From Gamarada debralockiae (Eukaryota; Ascomycota; Leotiomycetes; Helotiales; Hyphodiscaceae), in the NCBI GenBank assembly GCA_002803225.1, contig NXFV01001951.1:1-21774 (forward strand): 21,774 nucleotides of DNA, written 5' to 3'. Every line of letters starts with the position of its first letter. Within the stretch, counting starts at the first letter, position 1. Of the stretch, positions 1 through 9,633 are shown in pieces. Below the pieces are notes generated by a model. That model was not told the DNA's origin. It saw only the letters and a program-made list of their open reading frames with translations, and did no database searches. The translations under genes and the position numbers were made by a program.

Positions 1-702
1 ATAATACTAGTACACTTGTATAATATAAACTTAAGCTTACCTTCCTAAAGTAAGGTCAATAGGCCTTCCTTATCCTTTACTCCTGACTCCTAGCTTTCAT
101 ATGCTACTTGTACTATTACTGACTCTATAACTGACTATATACTAACTAACTGCTAACTAATCGCTGACTAGTCCTGACTGTGCAGATATGTTGAGCCCTG
201 GCTCAAGTAATCATGATAATTCCAACGATATCACCTGATCTCATATAAAATCGCCTATTTGAAACCGCCCATGTGAAACTGCCTATGAAATCGCCTGTGT
301 ACCTTCAGGAGCTAGGCTCTTGTTACACTTAGTAGAGCCATAGACAAAAGAGTCTAATACTAGATAATATAACTACTAAAGCTAGAGACTCTATAAGAGA
401 TTTAAGCTAGTAAAATACAAGTAATTTCAGCTGTGTCTCAATGTGGGAGGCATTTAGCCGTGCTTGGTGATTAGAGATACAACTACTACCCGACGGGCAT
501 AATAGAGCTGTGGGGAACAGGTAGATAATTGACTGCATCGTAAAATAGAATGACTTGAAAGCCAAAATTATTGAACCCTTATGGGAGCTTGTTTTCATGT
601 CCAACGCTCTTACTTTTCATACTAAGGGTTCTCGACTCGTCATTTACAATACCATAGCCACAAGTGGAACTTTCCTAGTTATATGTCTCCTGGAACTCCA
701 TC
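1..702. other. AT-rich intergenic DNA, no gene seen
   Basis: No convincing coding region. The short open frames here lack family resemblance. The stretch contains low-complexity runs of CTAACT/CTGACT words (about 118-180) and a degenerate four-unit repeat of about 14 bp built on GAAAYYGCC (about 246-300). An imperfect palindrome with 7 bp arms (TTGAGCC/GGCTCAA, 191-206) resembles a palindrome inside the LTR downstream. It may be old transposon debris, but no element boundary can be drawn. Confidence 0.5.
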
Positions 703-707
703 CTGCC

Positions 708-1014
708 TGTCACGAAGGTAGGAAAACCTCAGGCAAATAGCTTCGATTCTCTACTACTATATTATATAGACAAGGATTCTAAACTAAAGAAGAAAGAAAG
801 GAAGGTAAGAGATTAAAGAAAGAGAAGATATAGCCAAGCCTATTATACTACACGTGATCTAAGCGAGGTTCTTACAATTGTAAGACCCATTTGTCACGTG
901 ATCTCGGGGAAATCCTGAGTACCGTAGAGCCTTAGACCTCAGGCATGATTTCCCTCAGGGCCATCATACATATGTTGAGCCAGGCTCAACATTAGGAGCG
1001 TTAGGGCCGTCACA
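708..1014. mobile_element. Solo LTR with 5 bp target-site duplication
   Basis: The segment starts TGTCACGAAGG and ends GGGCCGTCACA, giving the TG...CA ends and short imperfect inverted termini (TGTSAC) expected of a long terminal repeat. It is flanked on both sides by CTGCC (703-707 and 1015-1019), a perfect 5 bp direct repeat that reads as a target-site duplication. No gag-pol sequence is next to it, so it is most simply a solo LTR left by LTR-LTR recombination. Inside are a 14 bp palindrome (CTTACAATTGTAAG, 871-884), a 19 bp palindrome with 9 bp arms (973-991) and two CACGTG sites. On the minus strand a TATATAA-like motif lies in the second half, so the parent element may have read leftward. 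Superfamily (Gypsy or Copia) cannot be told from the LTR alone. Confidence 0.8.
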
Positions 1015-1265
1015 CTGCCCCTAGATAACTCCATAAGACCGCGTGTCAGATACAAACAGAAGAGTAGTCTCTCCCTGTAACTCCCTACTTCAACCTTGCC
1101 TCGCCACCGGCCAAAGAGTCTCTACAGAGCACCGCTCTCCAATTGTCGGTTCAACTTCGGAGCCAACGAGTTCTGGGCCTACAGTATACGCTAATAATAC
1201 GTATTTATGTATAAATTTGCTTAGAAACCAGTTGCAAAGTTTACGTCTTAGCGGTCTATTTACTC

Positions 1266-1379
1266 TTAACACCGCCGACTCGCATAGACTATTGTGTCGC
1301 CTAACGTAGTTTTTCGGACAACGTAGCACCGAGGGCGCGCGCACGGAAGACAGGGATGTCTGTACGAAGCAGCCAATCA
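1266..1379 (+). repeat. Dispersed repeat, copy A
   Basis: This stretch shares ordered words with 12018-12216: TTAACACCGCC (1266-1276), GGCGCGCG followed by GGAAGACAGG, a 17 bp unit (ACAGGGATGTCTGTACG, 1350-1366), then AAGCAGCCAATCA. The spacer between the first and later blocks differs between the copies. Copy A has one 17 bp unit, copy B has two. Both copies have the same orientation and end about 330-370 bp upstream of a start codon. It may be a degenerate miniature transposon or another old repeat; no terminal repeats were found. Confidence 0.5.
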
Positions 1380-1621
1380 AATCCGCTTCGTAGAGTCGAC
1401 TTCAGAACAGTGCTATACTTCATGCTAGCAAGTCCCTCTCAATACTCGTTGCCTGTGAGTACAATCATAATCTACAAATATCTTCACGAGAATACTGACG
1501 TAGGACTTCCGTGGCTTAGAGCTTAACTTAAAAACGAATTGCCACCTATTCGATTTCCTAGGAAGTGCACTGGGTATTTAAATCTACCGATCGCCTAGCC
1601 CTGAGAGCTTAATTTCGACAG

Positions 1622-1744
1622 CTTCCAACTTTGTATCCTCAAAATCCAGTATCCTTTCGCAAATTCATCGAACAACTTCCATCTTTGCGTACTCAAAATC
1701 CAGTACCCTTTCGCAAATTCGTCTACCAACTTCCATCTTTCAAA
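1622..1744 (+). repeat. 54 bp tandem repeat in the leader of the RTA1-like gene
   Basis: Units begin CTTCC at 1622, 1676 and 1730, a period of exactly 54 bp. Two full copies and a partial third (CTTCCATCTTTCAAA) run into the ATG at 1745. The full copies share long blocks such as CTCAAAATCCAGTA and CCTTTCGCAAATTC with a few substitutions. The repeat lies where the 5' untranslated leader or core promoter should be, so copy number could affect expression; that effect is inferred. Confidence 0.85.
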
Positions 1745-3044
1745 ATGTCTGCGACTTGCGCTGGTCAGTTGCTATCCACAAGGTAACGAAAATTAAACTT
1801 ACCTTTTCTCAGCCCGGGCAGATCTAACGACGACTGACTGGGCATTTTGCCCTTCAACCCCACCTGCAATCCTCTTCGCAATCCTGTTCGCTCTCACCAC
1901 TTTGGAACATCTCTTGCAAGCTATATTCTACGGAAAGAGATACTGTTGGGTAATAGTTGGCTCTGCATTTCTTCAAACAGTCACCTACATCTTCCGAATC
2001 ATCAGCATCAAGAATCCCAACACTCTGGGTCCCTACGCAGCTTGGTTTGTAATAATTCTGGCAAGTCATTATCACGCCGCCTAAGATGTCAAACGCTAAC
2101 TTCGCCTTAAGGTCGCTCCACTCTTTACTAATGCTTTCGTTTACATGGTAATGGGTGAGTCCTACCAGCCCTCGATCTCACAACTTGATGAGATCCTGAA
2201 AAGAGGCGCGCTTTTCAATTATTTCTAGAGAGCTTAGCAGCTCCCTGGCTCCTAAACAGTGTATCAGAAGCCATACTAATCTGCGGCTCAGGAAGGATGA
2301 TCTGGAACTATATCCCCGACGCAAAAATTTATCGAATCACAGCGTGGAGGTTTTCGACATACTTTGTGATTTTGGATATCATGTAAGACTACGTCTAGGG
2401 AGTATTTGAAGTGGTTGACACTAATCACGATGCAGCGCTCTCATTATCCAGGTCGCTGGAGCATCCTCGAGTGGTGCCCATAACAGATCCCCGGATGCAC
2501 AAGTGTTGAGAGGTGAGTTATACCTAAATAGGTACAAATTTAAGCTGACATTCTTTCTAGCAATCCACATTTACATGGGCGGGGTTGGAATCCAGCAATT
2601 CTTCATCATAGTGTTCTTGTTCTTCGCCATCAAATTTCACCGCACAATCCTTCAACAGATTCGACAAGGCGCCGAGGGAGTGTCGACTGCATTGCCATTG
2701 TTGTATGCGATATACGCAGTACTACTCCTTATCACGGTACATTAATCGATCCCCTTACAAACCCAATCAACTAACGTTTTGCGAAGATCAGAATTATCTT
2801 CCGTCTCGCCGAATATGCCCAAGGGTTCCAGAGCAACATTCCTGACCACGAGGCGTACCAGTACAGCCTCGACTCTGTCCCCATGCTATTTGCCCTTGTC
2901 ATACTCAATGTCTTCCATCCAGGTCGCATTATGCGTGGGAAAGAAAGTGACCTGCCTAGTCGCAAAGAGAGAAAACTAGAGGGCATACAAAACAAATCTG
3001 AAAAGGTTAGCGGGACGCCTAATTTGACAGATTCGACGGTTTGA
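1745..3044 (+). CDS. RTA1-family membrane protein (lipid-translocating exporter-like)
   Basis: Predicted multi-pass membrane protein of the fungal RTA1 family (Pfam RTA1; yeast Rta1, Rsb1, Pug1). Members are linked to resistance to toxic sterols, lipid or sphingoid-base transport and stress. Proposed exons are 1745-1763, 1813-2060, 2112-2154, 2229-2382, 2436-2512, 2561-2736 and 2787-3044, giving 324 residues, normal for the family. All junctions keep frame. Intron 2 (2061-2111) starts GCAAGT, so it is a GC-AG intron. Intron 1 is the least certain: its donor GTCAGT is weak, but it is the choice that preserves frame. Family marks include the proline before the first helix, NPNTLGPYAAW, VAPLFTNAFVYMVMG, and near the C-terminus IFRLAEYAQGF followed by a conserved HE...Y..D..P stretch and a HPG before a charged tail. 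Several hydrophobic helices are evident. The 54 bp repeat abuts the start and a Crypton lies downstream. The substrate cannot be told from sequence. Confidence 0.9.
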
Positions 3045-3204
3045 TGAGGAAGTGCTTTTGGTAGCACCGAGGGTGGCAGAATTGATGCTTTAGGGGTTAC
3101 ATTGTTGTTAATTTTTATAGTAGCTGAGCTTTGGTGTGATTTAGCGTAAAGTTTTTAAGTAGTTCGTGAGTTTTGTCACTAAATTTAGTGGTATCGACTG
3201 GTGC

Positions 3205-3345
3205 GCTGAGCGCCCGCTGACTCGCTTCGCCCACGTGATCAGTCAGCCACCCACATCGATTCGCGGATCTCGACGGGCCTTCGCTGGGGGCGCGCCGTCG
3301 ATATCCGGCGAATATCCACGGCTCGCTGAGCGCCTCGCTGAGCGC
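3205..3345 (+). repeat. Left subterminal repeats of the Crypton
   Basis: Three copies of GCTGAGCGC (3205-3213, 3325-3333, 3337-3345) and one TCAGCCACCCA (3243-3253). The same words recur near the right end. Shared subterminal words in a recombinase-mobilised element may be recombinase binding sites; that role is inferred. Confidence 0.6.
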
Positions 3346-3438
3346 CGCCCCCTGATTGGCCTGCCTCTAGATCAGCGACCCCCTTAATCTAGCACAGGCC
3401 ACTGATCTGGGGACGCGCTGGGGGAGCATATAGAGGGG

Positions 3439-3480
3439 GCGCGCGCGCGCGCGACTACTATCTCTTCTTCTTCTATATAA
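3439..3480 (+). promoter_or_regulatory. Probable core promoter of the Crypton gene
   Basis: A short alternating GC run (about 3439-3453) is followed by a pyrimidine tract and TATATAA at 3474-3480, then an A-tract. This lies about 100 bp before the first coding exon. It is the only clear TATA-like element between the left end of the transposon and its gene. Confidence 0.5.
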
Positions 3481-3577
3481 AAAAAAATCCACAACACCTT
3501 TCGTACTTAAGTATATTAAATCCATCAATCTATCAATCAATCAATCAATCCAATTCGCTATAACGCTCCCTAGTCGC

Positions 3578-5798
3578 ATAGAGCTCAATGTCTCGAATAA
3601 CGCGGAGCTACGCGCGAACGCGCAGTACGTCCTTACCCTAACGCGTGCCGCGAGGCCTAAGAATACCTCTCTAGCGTACGACCCAAAGCAAGATGAGTTC
3701 AAGGTAAGTAGGCAAGCGTACTTAGTACACACTTAAGGAGAGGTAGTGGCAGTGGCGTATATGTATAGCGTATGACTATGAATGAGCTAACTGTGTGCAG
3801 GCCTTTTGCGAGCGAAAGTAGTACTGCGACGGCGATACAGTGACAGAGGATAAGCTCCTGCTCTTCCTTGTGGAGGAGGTTACGGCTCGGCCGCTAAAGG
3901 CAAAGAGCCGTAAAACGGGCGACGACGTGCCCCAGCAGGAGACGCGGCTCGCATGGCGCTCAGTTCGCGGCTACGTCACAGCGCTGACAGACCTCTACCG
4001 GGCGCAGAAGGCCATGGGGATGAATAGCCACCAGTCCCCGCGAGAGGATAGCGTCAGGGAGTACCTCAAGGCGCTACAGCGGCGGGACGCGCAGCGTAAG
4101 AAAGAGCAGTTTGCGGACAAGGGCCGTGACACGCTCCTAGACGGCTATACCGAGGACGAGTTTAAGAGCGTCTGCCGCGAGCTGTGGGCGCGGGGGGCCG
4201 CCTCGCCTGAGTGCCACTTCCGGACGCTCGTCGATATCCTGCTTGGCCACTATATACTCACGCGCGGCGGTGATCGACGGGCGGCCGAGCTCTCAGACCT
4301 GTTTACCTTTGAGTTCAAGGGGGAGGGCCCTACGCGCTGCATGCCGCTGATCTTCACTACGCGCGCAGGGAAGCAGAACTAGCATGGCCGCCTCGAGACG
4401 ATCGGCGCGCTCCGGAATCGGAAGCCACTGACCTGTATACTCAGTGGCCTAGCCTTCTACCTCCTCTACCGCTAGGACCTAGGCGGCGAGCCCCTGCCAG
4501 ACTTCAGTAAGCGCGCAGCGTGGTATAATATCCGCCTTATCAAAGGCAGCGCGAGGAGCCGCGAGGCCGCCTTCTCGTACAGCTCACAACGAGAGTAGGT
4601 AGCGAGAGCCTTCTAGTACGTGGGCATTGTCTCACAGAAGAAGACGCATATTGGGCGTAGTGCAGGCGCGAAGATGGCTGAGCTGAAGGGGGTAAGCAAG
4701 GAGCAGATCCGGCGGGCAGGGCGGTGGAACCCAGAGCAGATGGTCGGCTGCTACTTGAATGCATTGCCGCGAGAGTTTATGCGGTCCATGGCAGGCCACC
4801 CAGCGCAGATGGGCTGCTTTGAGATCCACCGGGCAGGTATCGCGCCGCCTGCTGAGCTGCTCTCCCTCATCTGGCCTGGGCTGGATGCGTGGCGCGGGCG
4901 GTTCGGCCCGCTGCCGCACCAGCTCAACGATCTCGCGGCAATGGGAGTGACGAACCTCCTATTCTACCTTCGCGAGGTTATCCTCTAAGACTTAGTAGCC
5001 TTACATAGCATGTTCCCAGGCCACCTAGTATGGAATCACCCAGTCTTCCGGCACGTATCGTACGTAGCCTTCGCGACAAAGGCAAAGGCCTATACGCAAG
5101 AGGAGGAGCGGCCGAGCCAGCTCTCCCTCCTTTACTAGGCGATGCCGCTGCTCGTTGATCACTTGAAGGCTGCTGACGCGCGGAGTGAGTAGCGAGCGAG
5201 TGAGCTCTAAGCGCTACTCGACCGCGTAGCCGAGTCCCAGCAGGCGCAGGCTGCGCAGCTTTAATTCCTGACGTCTGGCAGCCTTACCTTTCGACTCGAG
5301 GCTCCCCTGGCCCTAGTACCAGCCGCGGCAGCGGCCCCACGAGCCATGCTACCAGCAGGCCTGCTTGCGCCACTAGCGCCATCACTTGCAGGGTCCAGTA
5401 GGTACGCATCAGCTCGGACGAGCGCTGTGAACACTCCTTCCCGGGCTACTTCACCATCGCCACTGCCGCTACAGCCGCCCGTATATCGCATGTGCCGCGC
5501 AGTCAAGACAGTGAAGGCGCTGTGGCGAGAGTGGACCGTAGGCCTAGGCGGCGGCAGCCCGTCCGTGGCAGCGCTAGACTTGAAATGGGGTAGCCAATGG
5601 CGCGCTGGGAGGCAGAACGAGCTTTAGTGGTACTCCCTGAGGCTCGAGGTCATCAAGGAGATTAGGCGTATTGCGCAGGCTCAGCGCATTAGCGAGGAGG
5701 CGGCGATGTGGCAGGTTAATTTGCAGCAGGAGCAGATGCGGTGCTTATTAGACCAGCTTTGTAAGCGGCTCCGTACTGGCAGGAAGGCTTGTAAATAG
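3578..5798 (+). pseudogene. Crypton tyrosine recombinase with GCR1-type C-terminal domain, broken by 11 stops
   Basis: Exon 1 is about 3578-3703, the intron 3704-3800 (GTAAGT...GTGTGCAG), exon 2 3801-5798. Exon 2 stays in one frame for 1998 bp with no frameshift but has 11 internal stops: TAG at 3819, 4380, 4473, 4596, 4614, 5136, 5190 and 5625; TAA at 4986, 5208 and 5262. None is TGA. That pattern fits CpA-to-TpA change on either strand (CAG to TAG, CAA to TAA, TGG to TAG), the signature of RIP. The catalytic residues look intact: an Arg in LTRGGDRR (about 4255-4278), the HxxR motif HIGR at 4647-4658, a Trp in AGRWN, and a candidate nucleophile Tyr at 4752-4754 (GCYLNALP). The part after about 5490 (TVKALWREWTVGLGG and following) resembles the GCR1_C DNA-binding domain of such elements. 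No in-frame ATG is visible; ATA at 3578 may be a mutated start. Confidence 0.85.
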
Positions 5799-6686
5799 AG
5801 AGTAAATAGCTAGCGAGTAGTAAATTGAATTGGAAGTCCTATATTCTATGTTCTGTATCTCTCTTTAGTCCCCTAATCATCACTACTACCTACGGCGCTT
5901 TGCTCACTTGCCACTAATTCAAATAGAAATATCTCTATTATCCTTAGGCTAATTCTTATAATTTAAGTATAAGATAAGAGCCCTTAACTAGCTCTATACC
6001 TTACGCTCGAGAGGTGTTGCGCGCGGCGCGCTGCGCGCGCCCAAAAAATCGACGTCGATATGGGTGAACATCGACAGTCGGCTGAGCGCGGCTGAGCGCA
6101 CGGGCCGTAACACCCGCAAAAAGCTGAGTCAGCCACTGATTCAGCCACCCAAACCGAACCGTCGATATTCTAGTGATATTTTAGAGTATTCAAAAATTGA
6201 ATTGTAAATTAAAGAATAGATTAACTTGTACAAAATTGAAATAGTGGTTAAAGAGACATATAAGATTGAATAAAAGCTTACTTTATAGTAATTCGATTTT
6301 CTGATTAATTTCTAATTATATTATATAGCCTCTCCTTACGCCAGATATCATGAATATCATATACTAGCACCAGAGACTTATAATGCTTACGAAGATCACA
6401 CGCTCGTATAAGTACCGCTCGAGAGAGCGCCAATTGGTGTAACTACATCTTCAATTCCCTTCTACATCGCGATATCCTATTAAAGTGATATCATCTAGTA
6501 GTATATGCAGGTTGGTGGCGTTAAGAATGCACAGACCATTTAGCCAGTTTCTGGATTCTATACCATCCATCCGCATACTCAGTGACGCATAAAACTGAAA
6601 AGTACCTTGGCATGGCGATACAGGTAAGATGACGGCTCCAAGTAAGGTCGGCGAGTAGTCTAAATAACAGTACGAGAGTTATGGTA
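5799..6686. other. Crypton 3' tail and flanking intergenic DNA
   Basis: No gene seen. 5799-6175 is the non-coding right end of the Crypton. It includes a GC-rich self-complementary run (about 6018-6041), GCTGAGCGC twice (6081-6099) and TCAGCCACCCA (6141-6151). From about 6176 the base composition drops sharply to AT-rich host DNA leading to the end of the convergent transcription-factor gene. Confidence 0.6.
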
Positions 6687-8603
6687 TTATACCATTAAAA
6701 CCTCCTCCATCGTCTGCTCACTTCCTGCCCGGCTATAGGTCAGAATTGCCCTCCGCCCGACAGGATCGAAGCGCGGTGATACATTCGAAATTCGAGCCCA
6801 GTATGGGACATCCTCGCAATTTCTCACTTCCTGCAACCCAGCCTCTTCAATGTCTACCACTCTTTGAGCAACCTTGGAGGTCCAAAAAGCTTTCCATACC
6901 CCTTCTGTTCGACTACAGCTTCGAAGAACCGAAATTGCTCTCCGACGAATGACAGGATCTCTACAGCGACACGAGACCTGGACAATATTCGAGTCAGTAC
7001 TACTTGGCTAAGTGATCTCACTCGATACTATAACTCGCGAGATTTTTGGACAGGGAAAAATATTCTCGATAATAAACTTACCTCAAATAGAGGTCCAACT
7101 AGCGCCATGTTAATGCAGAAAGTCGGGTTCCCTACAGTTGGTTTTAGGTCGAGCTTAACAATATCCTCCGCCAGAGAGACAATTTTCTGAAACATGGGGC
7201 AGAAGATGTCCCAGCTCGTTTGATCATCGACCATCGTTCGTGCGAGCATCAACACCGTAGACCCAAGCTCTTTCAGGATATGCAGAAAAGCAGTTCCTTT
7301 CCTCTTTCTATCCGTCACATTGATACCATGAATATTTGAGTAGGCATCATATGCTGAAGACCATCTCGCCAGGATGCTCATGGATTTCTTCTGCCAGGCC
7401 CCAGCCTGAGGGACTGTAGGAAGCTTCTCACTCGTATGATCCCATTTATCGCTTGCAGAGTAAGAAGCAGCATGCCAATGAGATACGAGCAAGTCTCGAA
7501 CCTCCGATAAACTCGAGAAAATAGCTGGGATCTCTCGATTTTGTGCGTATTTCTTCGTTGAGTCGTGAATATCCCATTTCTGCGCGCCAATCATCTAACT
7601 AGATTAAAACACGGAATTTGCTCAATCTGGAAGCCTTACCTTGGTTACTTGAAGGTCGAGCTGCATAAACATCTCTTTGAGCATGTCGATGGATACATAT
7701 GGTATTTCAGATGCTATAAGGGCATTGTGTTGATGGCGCCGGGTTTCCTCATTGTACCTAATCTCGCACAGGATCTTCATACCGCTGTGGACGTGGGTAA
7801 TAGCAGAGCCAAAGCGGCTCTGCATTGTCTATCAACCATGAGCAGGAATTAAGCTTGGATATGAGAACGACCCACCTCGAGGCATGCAAACAGAATGGAC
7901 GATATCAAGAACACGTCGATGGCTTGTTGGCCTGTCTGTGAGAGTGGTTTGACGAGAAACTTGATCGCCTGATTATAATTCTTCAAAGCAAAGTCATCAT
8001 CGCATCTATCGGTATTGCTTCGCACAATCCAGCCATTGGGTTGCTCAAATCTTTCGTGCAGGGACCCTACAGCGAGGATTGCATGTCGGATGGAGTGTTC
8101 GTGAAGAGCCGCTTGGAGCAGGAGCCTCTCCCAGAAATCACTCCTAAAGAACCCCGACAATTGGGGGGCGGTTTTCTGTCGAAAGAAGTGGAACGACCGT
8201 CGGTCCCTCTCACTGCCGAGAAATCCCATAGGTGGAAGTCGACTCAATGCGCCGAAAGAATAACTTGCAAGGTCTGGAGGGGTGCTGGACCCATAGCCAT
8301 CACATTTTCTACCCGTTGAAGTGCATGCATAGCAAGAAGGGCCTGCTTCATCGCATTTCACTCGCCGTACTAGTCAACAAATTAGTTTCATCCCTGTGTT
8401 TAGACATCATCATCGTCTAGCGGAATCTCACTTCTGCTACACTGTTAGCAAAACCACAGCACATAGACATTAGCTGCCCCAGACTGGACCATTTAAGGTC
8501 GATAGGAGCAACATTGAAGGCGTACACACTTGCACGTCCGACACCCAGTTCGAGTTTTGGGTCGATAGGCCCGTTTTCTCTGACCTCGAGCAACTCGAGT
8601 CAT
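6687..8603 (-). CDS. Zn(2)-Cys(6) transcription factor with fungal-specific C-terminal domain
   Basis: Nuclear regulator of the fungal binuclear zinc-cluster class. Proposed exons on the minus strand: 8603-8528, 8369-7876, 7828-7640, 7594-7082 and 6977-6687; all frames join, giving 520 residues. The zinc cluster spans residues 21-48 with perfect spacing C-x2-C-x6-C-x6-C-x2-C-x6-C: GCRTCK in exon 1, then RRVKCDE and C-YAC-TSTGRKC in exon 2, then DGY. A basic N-terminus (RKRAYRPKTR) precedes it. The rest matches the Fungal_trans_2/DUF3468 type, including a late CRDPVIRRRAISVL motif about 70 residues from the end, typical of this subfamily. ATG at 8603 is the in-frame start just before the basic region. 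Introns are 158, 47, 45 and 104 bp. The gene is on the same strand as the sterol reductase and lies downstream of it. Its targets are unknown. Confidence 0.92.
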
Positions 8604-9633
8604 TTCGGGCCACAGCGTCTGGTGCTCCTTGGGGCATTCACGATATCGGGCACAAGGAGAGGCTATGTGATACGGCTTGTGCTGAATGGCGCTATGTTAG
8701 AGAGTGTTGCGAGATACCATCAAGACATTACAGTAGTTGACACTTTTGAGCAAAAGATCAAAGCAGTCGAGTGAAGATTTGGGGTGAGATGACGCTGAAG
8801 GCTGTGTACCTGAATCTGCGCCATAATAACTAGCTGACATATCATACAGGGATTGATGCGCACTCGTGCCGACGCGGAACATCGCAGTCCCGGTAGCTTG
8901 GCCGTATAAGTGGTTTTAACCTAATTAGTGGTTTATATTTGGTCTATATACGCACTGCTGTAATTCCACATGACCGAGGACCTTGCGGTCACGGCCAAAA
9001 GCCGTTCCTCATCACATGACCAATCTCGGCTGGGATTAATGCGTGAGAAGCATGAGCTGTACAGTCAGCAACATGCTTGCTCCAAATAGGAAACCGCTGC
9101 TTAATATATGTTTAGTACTAAAATCTCACAGTTTCAGCTCTGAAAAATATACGAGAATAGTTGCGCATGCTTGTACATTGCTCATCGCCCTCCGAATACA
9201 TAGAGTTTCATTATATAGTTAAGTACAGAGACCACGGTGGTCTAAATTAGTACACCATAACTAGTGTTCTATCCTGTTAGCAAAGCCGGTTTTTTTTTGG
9301 CGCAATTCACATATGAAATATTTTGCATACTAATCGAGCCTGAAATGGTGTTTTGATAAGTTTCAGTGCATAGGGTCAAATTTGATTGAAAAATTCAAAA
9401 GTACTTCTAATCTTCTAAAGCAAATCTATAACCTTCTGAAGCAAATCTACAATCTTCTAAAACAACCTCGCAGAAAAGCAGTAGGAAAAAAACAACAAAG
9501 TGAAAAAACTATATTCCGCCACACTTTCGCGCATATCATTCTGCAGACCTCTCACGTGTCTATCAATTCCTAGTATTATGCCAATTTCGTCAACGCTGTA
9601 TGACTGCTGCTTACTTTTATATCACTGAGCATT
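8604..9633. other. Intergenic region between the zinc-cluster gene and the sterol reductase
   Basis: About 1 kb with no convincing gene. It should hold the promoter of the zinc-cluster gene at its left and the 3' end of the sterol reductase at its right. Visible structure is a 21 bp tandem repeat (9409-9471), a T-run at 9292-9299 and two CACATGACC words (about 8968 and 9014). No tRNA-like T-loop or other RNA gene was found. Confidence 0.5.
9409..9471 (+). repeat. 21 bp tandem repeat, three copies
   Basis: Three consecutive 21 bp units: AATCTTCTAAAGCAAATCTAT (9409-9429), a close variant (9430-9450) and a more diverged third (9451-9471). Because 21 is divisible by three, one frame reads a seven-residue repeat of the form NLLKQIY, but the surrounding frame is short (63 codons) with no other support. 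It is best treated as non-coding repeat. Confidence 0.75.

Larger units (their letters stand above)
3186..6175 (+). mobile_element. Crypton-type tyrosine-recombinase DNA transposon, decayed
   Basis: GC-rich block in AT-rich surroundings, carrying one intron-containing gene for a Crypton tyrosine recombinase with a GCR1-type C-terminal domain. Cryptons have no long inverted repeats and move through a recombinase. TAGTG occurs at both proposed edges (3186-3190 and 6171-6175) and may be the short direct repeat made by recombination. Inside the edges the ends share an 11 bp direct repeat TCAGCCACCCA (3243-3253, 6141-6151) and five copies of GCTGAGCGC: three at the left (3205, 3325, 3337) and two at the right (6081, 6091). 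The exact ends are inferred; an empty site would settle them. The gene is inactivated by nonsense codons, so this copy cannot supply its own recombinase. Confidence 0.8.

Noticed and set aside
1043..1380. Overlapping frames at 1043-1309 (+) and 1090-1380 (-) as a gene
   Set aside because: Neither resembles a protein family, and the region holds the dispersed repeat.
3523..3550. ATCA-type microsatellite before the Crypton gene as a CRISPR-like or integration array
   Set aside because: It is a short simple tetranucleotide run with no spacers.
4632..4919. Minus-strand frame opposite the Crypton recombinase
   Set aside because: Shadow of the GC-rich recombinase exon; the plus frame carries the HxxR and Tyr motifs.
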